Virus record (IMG/VR): IMGVR_UViG_3300045051_000111 | Coordinates: 1-20,488 of that record | Direction: 5' to 3' (one strand) | Source: a virus | DNA: 20,488 bases | Shown here: piece by piece, positions 14,377 to 20,488 of the stretch | Layout of the letters: every line of letters starts with the position of its first letter | Numbering within the stretch: the stretch's first letter is position 1 | Made by a program: the position numbers and the translations under genes | Notes under the pieces: generated by a model | Databases searched by the model: none | What the model was told of the DNA's origin: nothing | Seen by the model: only the letters and a program-made list of their open reading frames with translations

Positions 14377-15235
14377 AAATGTCCGTGATTAAGGCCTTGT
14401 ACTCCTCGACCGACTTCTTAACATCAAACTCTGCCAGCACCTCAGCCCGACGCTTATCAACCTCAGCAATTCTCTGCTCCTCCGTCATAAGCTCGGCAAG
14501 CTCCGCCTTAGTGTGCGCCACCGGCAAGCCGAGCGCCCAAGCCAAGATGGTCTTGTTGTTAGACTTATACTTCCAGCGCCCGCTGTCCAGCCTTGGGTTG
14601 ATAACCACATCCGCCCTGAGCAAATCGTCGTTGGCCGTACCAGCAGTCCAGGGGTAGTTGATGAGGTTGATTTTATCGGCCACCGAGGGGGGCAGCATAA
14701 ATGGGTTACCCTTAGAGGCGATCACGATAAGGTTCTGCACCTTAAGCTCAACCAGCGCCAAAATAGAAGCCTCCAGCATCGGGTAGTTCTCGGCGTAACC
14801 ATACCACGCCACGGTCTTGGTGGGGCCGTTGCCCTTGTGGTTCTTAACCTTGCCGCCCAAAGTAGCGAAGTCGATACGGTCGGGTATACACCACACCGGC
14901 TTGTCCGTGAGCTTCACCATGTACTTGGCAAGCTCCATGGTAGACGTAACCACAGCGTCAACCGACTCGGTCAGCTGCTTGATGCGATAGCCCCAGTGCT
15001 TGAAGTCCGCATCACAGATGTCGAGTATCTTAACGCCATCAAACAACTCGGCATACTCAGGCCAGTACGACTTCTGAAACACCACCACGTCGTACTTCTT
15101 GCCCATCACAGCCACCTCAGCCTCCGGCCAGTAGTTGCATAGCCAGTTGGCGCGGATCCGCGACGAGCCGATGTCCGACCGGCCGTAGTACTTCTCGAAC
15201 GTAATGAAACCGACTGTGGGGTTTATTTTCTCCAT
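14357..15235 (-). CDS. Putative GT-B glycosyltransferase
   Basis: This 292-residue protein begins MEKINPTVGFITFEKYYG. Its pattern fits a GT-B (GT4-like) transferase: an N-terminal Rossmann part with KKYDVVVFQKSYWPEY and ILDICDADFKHW, then VVTSTMELAKYM, and a C-terminal donor half with TVAWYGYAENYPML, LIVIASKGNPF, DDLLRADVVINPRL and KSNNKTILAWALGLPVAHT. The final segment corresponds to the donor-binding helix of GT4 enzymes, but a clean EX7E pair is not present. Acceptor and donor are unknown. The start is taken at 15235, overlapping the upstream methyltransferase by 13 bases; nine further codons upstream are open but unsupported. Confidence 0.75.
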   Translation of the reverse strand: MEKINPTVGFITFEKYYGRSDIGSSRIRANWLCNYWPEAEVAVMGKKYDVVVFQKSYWPEYAELFDGVKILDICDADFKHWGYRIKQLTESVDAVVTSTMELAKYMVKLTDKPVWCIPDRIDFATLGGKVKNHKGNGPTKTVAWYGYAENYPMLEASILALVELKVQNLIVIASKGNPFMLPPSVADKINLINYPWTAGTANDDLLRADVVINPRLDSGRWKYKSNNKTILAWALGLPVAHTKAELAELMTEEQRIAEVDKRRAEVLAEFDVKKSVEEYKALITDIYATRQG

Positions 15236-15780
15236 ACCTTGAATGCTATGTAAGGCCCGCATGCGGCTGGCACATCCAGGCGCTCGAAATTAAACTCTTT
15301 GAATAGCTCGGCAAAACTCTGAGCGGTGAACTCCTGCTCGTGGTACGAATTGACCGCCGGTGATTTGCTGCCGTCGTCGGTAACAATGATGCCGAACTTA
15401 CTGACATGCTTCATGATCTCGACCATAGCCTTCGGGTCGTCAAGGTGCTCAATGGTGTTCATCGAAAACAGGTAGTCCACCTCCATACTGCGTGTGGCAA
15501 ACTTCTCGGCCTGCTCAATGAAAAACTCGGCCGTGATGTTGTGCTTCAGGGCCCAATCGACCCCCTCATACGACGGATCGACGCCAAAGCACTTAAAGCC
15601 CCAATCATCCAAAAACGACAGCGCCAAGCCATCACCGCAGCCAATATCAACCACCGAGCCAGGCTTGGCATCCTTCAGGGGCTGTAAAGCAAAGTTAACC
15701 AAAGCAAAGTACGCAGGCGTGTTGTGGTACCACTGCCAATGGATGTCGCCCTCGGCGTACTTATCGTACTCTCTGTGCAT
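15223..15780 (-). CDS. Class I SAM-dependent methyltransferase
   Basis: This 185-residue enzyme starts MHREYDKYAEGDIHWQWY. Motif I is SVVDIGCGDGLAL (about 42-54), the acidic end of beta-2 is FGVDPSYEG (about 65-73), and NTIEHLDDP is the common post-IV motif of small-molecule and sugar methyltransferases. The terminal part ends ERLDVPAACGPYIAFKVWRK. It resembles enzymes in polysaccharide clusters that methylate a sugar or glycan end, and the flanking glycosyltransferases support that reading. The start at 15780 overlaps the upstream gene by 20 bases. A longer frame of 20 more codons lies wholly inside the upstream gene and is not used. Confidence 0.88.
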   Translation of the reverse strand: MHREYDKYAEGDIHWQWYHNTPAYFALVNFALQPLKDAKPGSVVDIGCGDGLALSFLDDWGFKCFGVDPSYEGVDWALKHNITAEFFIEQAEKFATRSMEVDYLFSMNTIEHLDDPKAMVEIMKHVSKFGIIVTDDGSKSPAVNSYHEQEFTAQSFAELFKEFNFERLDVPAACGPYIAFKVWRK

Positions 15781-16747
15781 AGTCGTTGATGACAAAATTA
15801 AGATACTCCTCCCATTCTTTGGCGTAGCGATCCCACCCAAACAGCTTCTGCGCGGTGGCCTTGCCCGCCTGCCCGACCTTCAAAGCAATCTCAGGGTTGT
15901 CGAGCAGCTTCTCAATTAGGTTCACAATCTCGAGTGGCTCGCGGTGTACCAAGTACCCATTGACGCCATTCTCAATGAACGTATCAGCATCCTGATGGGG
16001 CGTAGTAACAACGCAGCAGCCGGACAGCATGGCCTCAGTTCGTGCTCTAGGCATTGGGCTCTCGCGCGTCGGGTTAAAGTACACCAGGCTCCTGCCCAAA
16101 AAGTTGCGGTACTCGTCAAATGATCGGGCGTTGAAGTCAACGGTAATGTGGCACAAAGCAATATCGCGCTCGGCCAAACCCTCCTTCACGTACTCGAGCA
16201 GAGTGCGATCGTAGTAGGCAGGTAGTCCAGCCGGGCTGATCATGGTAACCACCCGGGGCTCCTTGGGTAGATCCCACCACTCCGCCGGATCCATGCCGTG
16301 AATGATAGGCTTGCCAAAACCCCACTGCTCCGCCGCACGGTGCGAATTGACTACCATGTAGTTATCACCCACCATCTCCTTAACCTTGTCGACAATGTCC
16401 TTACTGTTCGGAAACATCTCGGGGTAGAACGGCGTGCCGTGCATGATGACAATCTTGGGGATGTCGGTGATCACACGGTTAAGGTCGCGGTACACCGAAC
16501 CCTTGCCGACCTTCAAAATGCCCTCCTCAATGCACTGCTGATCAAGGTGCAGGATAGCCACGTCGTACTTCCCCGGCTCGTAGTAGGGAACCCATTTGAA
16601 CATTTTCTCAAGGTCGCCGCGAGGCCCCTGGCCGTACTCGCGCCGGTGCTGCCTCAGCCACGACCACTCGGCAAACGGAAACTTCAACTGCTCATACTGG
16701 TGAGAGATGTGCCACGGAACGTCAAATATCCTGATTTTTTTCTCCAT
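15761..16747 (-). CDS. GT4-like glycosyltransferase
   Basis: From the ATG at 16747 this is 328 residues. The N-terminal half carries IRIFDVPWHISHQYEQ, YDVAILHLDQQ and KIVIMHGTPFYPE. The C-terminal half has the GT4 donor signature RESPMPRARTEAMLSGCCVVTT (about 228-249), followed by DADTFIENGVNGYLV and a terminal helical region (EIVNLIEKLLDNPEIALKVG). These are GT-B retaining transferase features. It acts in the cytoplasm on an unknown acceptor. The start lies 4 bases after the FkbM-like stop; the longer upstream frame runs inside that gene and is rejected. It has several His/Trp-rich patches but no membrane segment. Confidence 0.88.
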   Translation of the reverse strand: MEKKIRIFDVPWHISHQYEQLKFPFAEWSWLRQHRREYGQGPRGDLEKMFKWVPYYEPGKYDVAILHLDQQCIEEGILKVGKGSVYRDLNRVITDIPKIVIMHGTPFYPEMFPNSKDIVDKVKEMVGDNYMVVNSHRAAEQWGFGKPIIHGMDPAEWWDLPKEPRVVTMISPAGLPAYYDRTLLEYVKEGLAERDIALCHITVDFNARSFDEYRNFLGRSLVYFNPTRESPMPRARTEAMLSGCCVVTTPHQDADTFIENGVNGYLVHREPLEIVNLIEKLLDNPEIALKVGQAGKATAQKLFGWDRYAKEWEEYLNFVINDYAQRVR

Positions 16748-16751
16748 AGTT

Positions 16752-17273
16752 TTAGTGCCAATCAAAGAATTTAGTGTGCTGTTTAAGGCGCTCCCTAAGC
16801 GCAATCATTTGGGTAGTCGTGTACTCGGGCACCTTGTTGGCGTGGAACTCAACGTGCAATTCCGACACCAAGTCGATAGTACCATCCGCCAGCATTTTCT
16901 CTAGCACCGGGAACTCCGCCCCCTCGATATCCATCTTGACCACCACATAGCATCCCTCGAACCGTTTGAGCCATGTACTAAAGTCAAAACACGAAACCAT
17001 TACCTTCTCGCCAACCTTCCAAACCGCCTTACTTTGCATCAATGTAGATCCAAATGGCGAATCATTGCTAGGATCAACCGCAAACCACATCTCGCCATCC
17101 TCAATCCAAGCAGCCTTATTAGATATCAGCAGATACGGATACTGCGCCGAAGCCTCAGTCAACTGCTGCCAGCACTTAGGGTTTGGCTCAAACGCATACG
17201 CCTCGTCAAACGTGCCAAACTTCTCAAGCGTATCGCCGGTGAATGCTCCAAGATCTATGTATACCCGCTTCAT
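16752..17273 (-). CDS. FkbM-family methyltransferase
   Basis: This 173-residue protein has YIDLGAFTGDT (motif I, about 5-15), an acidic AFEPNPKCW segment (about 27-35) where FkbM enzymes bind SAM, and VVKMDIEGAEFPVLEKM (about 111-127), the hallmark of the family. FkbM-type enzymes are O-methyltransferases, often in glycan gene clusters. It is somewhat shorter than many family members. Its ATG overlaps the upstream gene by ATGA (17270-17273), and the next glycosyltransferase starts 4 bases downstream. Substrate is unknown; a sugar hydroxyl is the contextual guess. Confidence 0.9.
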   Translation of the reverse strand: MKRVYIDLGAFTGDTLEKFGTFDEAYAFEPNPKCWQQLTEASAQYPYLLISNKAAWIEDGEMWFAVDPSNDSPFGSTLMQSKAVWKVGEKVMVSCFDFSTWLKRFEGCYVVVKMDIEGAEFPVLEKMLADGTIDLVSELHVEFHANKVPEYTTTQMIALRERLKQHTKFFDWH

Positions 17274-17827
17274 AGTGACGTTAGCTTACGAGCCAAGTCG
17301 AGGTCATAGTCAGCCTCCTGGTGCCGCTCCTGCTTGTGCTTTAGGTGCCGGTTGAACGAGGCGTAGTCCTGAAAAAAGCCATGCAAGCCAACCACCCGGG
17401 GCGCGGTCAGGGTATGACGCACAATAGCCGGTAACCGCCAAGCGCTGGCTTCGGGCCTGCCGAGGTCGGTAAGGTTCGGGAACTGTTCACGGATAATCTC
17501 GAGCGCCTTCTTGGAGTACCATACTGGCGAGGTAACGCCGACATTGTTGCGGTAGAGGTCGTAGGTGTTGAACTGCACCATAAGCGTACCTTCGAACATC
17601 TCGGTGATAGCCTTGATCACGTTGGGGATGTCGGCAATCTCAGTATTGGGGATGATGTCCGCGTCAATGCGGATACAGTCCTCGTCAGCCTCGCTGATGA
17701 ACCGCCGGTACTTCTGTGGCCATGGCTCCTGACCATCAAGCAGCACAACCTCATAACCAAACCGTTTAAGCTGGTCACAGCAGATCTTGGTCGTGCGCTC
17801 GCCGATGGATGTCACAAAAGCCTTCAT
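17270..17827 (-). CDS. GT-A-like protein, possible glycosyltransferase
   Basis: This 185-residue protein starts MKAFVTSIGERTTKICCDQL. A first beta-alpha unit is followed by EVVLLDGQEPWPQKYRR and then DEDCIRIDADIIPN, in which DAD (55-57) is a candidate DxD metal and nucleotide-sugar motif. Later segments include TLMVQFNTYDLYRNNVGVTSPVWYS and ASAWRLPAIVRHTL. This is the layout of a small GT-A fold, but the similarity is loose and no family is certain. The C-terminus is rich in His, Lys and Asp. Both ends overlap neighbours by ATGA. If active it would add a sugar in the same pathway; an inactive or accessory role cannot be excluded. Confidence 0.68.
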   Translation of the reverse strand: MKAFVTSIGERTTKICCDQLKRFGYEVVLLDGQEPWPQKYRRFISEADEDCIRIDADIIPNTEIADIPNVIKAITEMFEGTLMVQFNTYDLYRNNVGVTSPVWYSKKALEIIREQFPNLTDLGRPEASAWRLPAIVRHTLTAPRVVGLHGFFQDYASFNRHLKHKQERHQEADYDLDLARKLTSL

Positions 17828-19401
17828 AGTCCCATCTTGAACAGTTTAAGTTTAGAGGCGATGATATCGCGCCTGCGTTCAGTGGTAAGGTGGCTGCCGG
17901 ACATCTGTGTAGCCTTAGCCGAGGCCAACCGCTCAGCCTTGAATCCTTGGGCATCAAACCGTGTCCGCACCTCCTGCGAGATGCCACCGTAGCGGTCAAT
18001 GCGCTCGTTAAACATACCAGCCCGAATAAACTGCGCCCGCGAGATGGCCGAGAAGTTCTCAACGAACGTACTCTTGCCGGTATCCTTGTCGCCGTACCAC
18101 CAAACCTTCTCGGCCTTATGATCCACGTACTTCAAAACAAACTGCGAGATAGCGTCAGGCTGCGGTAGCAACCGACTATCACAAAACACCAGCAACTCCC
18201 CGGCCGCTTCAATCACAGCCATGTTCCGAGCCATCGCCAGATTGTAGCCACCAACCTTGCCGGTAACCATCAGCTTGATGGGTATGTGATACTTGTCGGT
18301 GTCAATCTTAATCTCTGCGCTAACCGCCTGGTCAAAACAAACCACAGCCTCAAGGTGAGCATAGTCAGAGTCCTCAAGCGCCGCCAGTATTTTCTCAACC
18401 TGTCCGATGCGCTCATAGGTGGCAGGAATGATAACGGACACCAACGGTTCAGGCAGGTAGGCCTTGTGATACACATCCTCAAACTCCCTAGCCATCCGCT
18501 CCTCTGTGTGGTTCTTGAGCGTCTGCCAACCAGCCCGCCGAAGCTGTTCCCTAAGGTCGCCATCCTCCACTAGCTGTCTTAGATTTGCCTTAAGCGCATC
18601 AAAGTCATTGTACGGCACGACCAAAGCGTTCTCATGATCGACACAGATGTCCGCCGCCACCCCTGAGGGGGTAGTAAGCACCGGCACCCCGCAAGCCATA
18701 GCCTCCTGCAACGGCATGGTGCCCTCCTCATGGTTCGGTCCCGAATTGCCAACGTACACGCCAATGTGCTTGAAAAAATCACGCCGCTCGTTATCAGCCA
18801 CCATCATGAACCCGAGATCCATGTTCACCCTGTGCTCAATGGGGATCTCCTCCCAGTACGACGGCTTGTCCATCTTGCCCATAATGGCCAACTGATAGCC
18901 AAGTTCATAACACGCCCGGGCAATCTCCTTGAGTCCCTTCCACGGCACAATCCGCCCAACGTAGCCAACCACCTTGTTGGTCTTGTCGTAGTCCTCAATG
19001 TACTCGAAGTAAGACAGATCAAAGCCGTACTGAATCAGCTTAACATTCTCATACCCCGCCTTGTGCAGCACCTCCTCGGCGTACTTGGTATGCACCACGT
19101 GCCAGTTGATATCACGCCAATCGTAGGCCAGCAAGTCCTTCTGATTGTGGTGCGTCAGAATCAACTGCTTAGTCCTAAGCTCGGGCAACGCCTCGAGCAA
19201 CTGCCGGGCCGTGTTCCAGTACTGCAGATCAACCACGTCAGCCCACGGCAGCGCAGCCCGAACCTCCTCCAAGTGCTCCTGCACCTCGCGCGGGTGAACG
19301 TAGAGCGTCTTGAACTCGAGGTGAGGTAGGTACTTGCGCGGTATAGCCGCCAAGTGTCCTATCGCCCAATTTGGTACATCAACGATTTGAAGTATTCTCA
19401 T
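17824..19401 (-). CDS. Two-domain glycosyltransferase (GT4 plus GT2)
   Basis: This 525-residue protein joins two transferases. Residues 1 to about 315 are GT-B/GT4: KVVGYVGRIVPWKGLKEI (about 143-160), and Glu225 and Glu233 of the EX7E motif in HEEGTMPLQEAMACGVPVLTT. Residues about 317-525 are GT-A/GT2: LVSVIIPATYERIGQVEKIL, then LEAVVCFDQ, NLAMARNMAV and LLVFCDSRLLP (about 404-413), where a DxD-like Asp-Ser-Arg stands in for the usual DxD. The last part includes FVENFSAISRAQFIRAGMFNERI. Such fusions allow two successive sugar additions. The ATG at 19401 overlaps the dehydrogenase gene by 23 bases; its end overlaps the next gene by ATGA. No membrane helix is seen, so it should act in the cytoplasm. 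Confidence 0.9.
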   Translation of the reverse strand: MRILQIVDVPNWAIGHLAAIPRKYLPHLEFKTLYVHPREVQEHLEEVRAALPWADVVDLQYWNTARQLLEALPELRTKQLILTHHNQKDLLAYDWRDINWHVVHTKYAEEVLHKAGYENVKLIQYGFDLSYFEYIEDYDKTNKVVGYVGRIVPWKGLKEIARACYELGYQLAIMGKMDKPSYWEEIPIEHRVNMDLGFMMVADNERRDFFKHIGVYVGNSGPNHEEGTMPLQEAMACGVPVLTTPSGVAADICVDHENALVVPYNDFDALKANLRQLVEDGDLREQLRRAGWQTLKNHTEERMAREFEDVYHKAYLPEPLVSVIIPATYERIGQVEKILAALEDSDYAHLEAVVCFDQAVSAEIKIDTDKYHIPIKLMVTGKVGGYNLAMARNMAVIEAAGELLVFCDSRLLPQPDAISQFVLKYVDHKAEKVWWYGDKDTGKSTFVENFSAISRAQFIRAGMFNERIDRYGGISQEVRTRFDAQGFKAERLASAKATQMSGSHLTTERRRDIIASKLKLFKMGL

Positions 19402-20209
19402 CGCCTCGGTAGTTAACGTTTTTACGCAATACCGCCTCCATCAACGTGAGTGGGCTGCCAACCTGCTGCGCCACCCGCACAATGCCGTTGAGATCTTTGG
19501 GGTAGCACTTGCCACTGAACCCACGGTTGTCCGTGAACACTGCCGTGTGCATACGCTCCACGCGATTGTCTAACGCCCAACCCTCGCGCACGCGCACGTA
19601 TGAGGCACCGAGCTTCTGACAAAGGTCGTAGAACTCCTGCGCCCAAATGACCTTCAGCCCACCCCAACAGTTCTCCATGTACTTCACAATCTCGGCCTCC
19701 ACAGCGTCAATCAGGTAGTAAAACTTTTCAGGCCCCAGGCGACGAACCAGCCAGTTGGCAATATCATTGCGCGTGGATGGCTCCCCGCCAACGATTTGAA
19801 ATTCGTGCAGCCTGGGGTCTGACGGATCCATGTACTTCCAGGGCGTGATCTGGTACTTGCCTTCGCCCACGTACTCCGGGCTGAACGCGATCCGTTTGCC
19901 GGTCTCTTTGACCAGCCGATCGGTAGTGCCCGGGGGGATAGTAGATTTGATCAAAATAAGTGGAACCTCGAGCCAGGCCACCGTCTCCTCAATGGCCGAG
20001 AGATCCACCGGCTTAAACTCGTCAGGCACATCCTGCATGGGTGTAGGTACACAGACAATAGCCAGCCCACACTCCTCGTTGATGCGCTCCTTGGTAGCGT
20101 AAAAATCCTCCGTGCCCGGGTGCGACGTATATACCAAGGCGTCAGGAAAAACCTTGTGGTACGCCTTGCCGACGTAACCGTACCCGATGATCGCAACTTT
20201 GTCCTTCAT
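19379..20209 (-). CDS. Short UDP-glucose/GDP-mannose dehydrogenase-like enzyme
   Basis: This 276-residue protein has the NAD motif GYGYVG (9-14), IVCVPTPMQ (51-59), STIPPGTT (89-96), and ELVK/N-type catalytic residues in EAEIVKYMENCW (Lys176, Asn180). The catalytic Cys is Cys235 in GFSGKCYPKD, the usual GFGGSCFPKD site. The family oxidises UDP-glucose (or a relative) to the uronic acid. Typical members have about 400-450 residues with a C-terminal UDP-binding domain; here the frame stops soon after the central helix, so that domain is missing. All key catalytic residues present suggest function or recent loss of the end. The next gene overlaps by 23 bases, so the stop is not a simple assembly break. 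Confidence 0.9.
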   Translation of the reverse strand: MKDKVAIIGYGYVGKAYHKVFPDALVYTSHPGTEDFYATKERINEECGLAIVCVPTPMQDVPDEFKPVDLSAIEETVAWLEVPLILIKSTIPPGTTDRLVKETGKRIAFSPEYVGEGKYQITPWKYMDPSDPRLHEFQIVGGEPSTRNDIANWLVRRLGPEKFYYLIDAVEAEIVKYMENCWGGLKVIWAQEFYDLCQKLGASYVRVREGWALDNRVERMHTAVFTDNRGFSGKCYPKDLNGIVRVAQQVGSPLTLMEAVLRKNVNYRGDENTSNR

Positions 20210-20220
20210 AAAGTTGTTGG

Positions 20221-20488
20221 TTATTTTTTAGCTGAAATAATATAGCCGATAGGAAAATCATACGCGGGCGCAAGTTCCTTACTCAGCCGCATTCCCTCCT
20301 CGCGGATGAATGCAGCAAGGTTCTCGCGCCCGGCCGTGGCCAACCGAGGTGTGATAACGATATCCCTAAAGCCCACCGCTTCGAGGAGTCGTTTGATACC
20401 CCAGTCCGTATATCGCAGGTAATCCTTGCCCACCGGGTTGTGATGGGGGTAGATAAAGGCGTAGCTCCCCATGTACGTGCCTCCCGGC
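20221..20488 (-). CDS. Class I methyltransferase, C-terminal part
   Basis: The frame is open to the right edge, so the N-terminus lies outside; an ATG at 20472 is in frame, but the reading continues upstream as PGGTYM without a stop. PGGTYMGSYAFIYPHHNPVGKDYLRYT and KRLLEAVGFRDIVI match the end of small SAM methyltransferases, in which the PGG loop precedes a late beta strand. The SAM motif I is not in the window. The stop is 11 bases before the dehydrogenase ATG. By context it belongs to the glycan cassette. The precise substrate is unknown. Confidence 0.8.
   Translation of the reverse strand, partial: PGGTYMGSYAFIYPHHNPVGKDYLRYTDWGIKRLLEAVGFRDIVITPRLATAGRENLAAFIREEGMRLSKELAPAYDFPIGYIISAKK

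Overview
This window reads as a stretch of a tailed double-stranded DNA bacteriophage genome (or prophage) with an HK97-type head. The evidence is a colinear terminase small subunit, terminase large subunit, portal/MuF fusion, S78-type prohead protease and HK97-fold major capsid protein. All supported genes lie on the minus strand, so transcription runs from base 20488 towards base 1. Packing is very tight: genes mostly abut or overlap, seven junctions are ATGA stop/start overlaps, and no gene-free stretch reaches 300 bases. The longest gap is about 120 bases, after the capsid gene. No integrase, repressor, lysis, replication, tRNA, IS or CRISPR feature was seen, and the host cannot be named from this sequence.

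Right part (20488 to about 13340, transcribed first): a glycan and methylation cassette. In order of transcription it holds the end of a class I methyltransferase, a short UDP-glucose/GDP-mannose dehydrogenase-like enzyme, a two-domain glycosyltransferase (GT-B plus GT-A), a small GT-A-like protein, an FkbM-type methyltransferase, a GT4-like glycosyltransferase, a SAM methyltransferase, another GT-B-like glycosyltransferase, a 44-residue basic Trp-rich peptide ORF and an SDR sugar epimerase/dehydratase. Together these could make a nucleotide sugar, transfer it and methylate it. The acceptor (virion protein, phage DNA or host envelope) is not shown by the sequence.

Middle part (13347 to 4807): two DNA methyltransferases with no restriction partner (one with an N-terminal ParB-like domain) run by overlap into terS, terL, a small zinc-ribbon protein, the portal/MuF fusion, the prohead protease and the major capsid protein. 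A clear intrinsic terminator, preceded by a second hairpin, lies between the zinc-ribbon gene and the portal. A GC-rich hairpin follows the capsid gene. These are the only evident control elements inside the otherwise continuous operon.

Left part (4685 to 1): probable virion genes of uncertain role. They are a small capsid-adjacent protein, two conserved-looking structural proteins, a beta-sandwich protein interrupted by a 163-residue intein-like (Hint/BIL) domain whose +1 residue is Lys, a protein built of about 29 tandem 18-residue repeats, and a Trp-rich protein cut by the left edge. The Hint-interrupted virion protein and the 18-residue repeat protein are the most unusual items. Protein names rest on motif and family recognition by eye; no database search was run.
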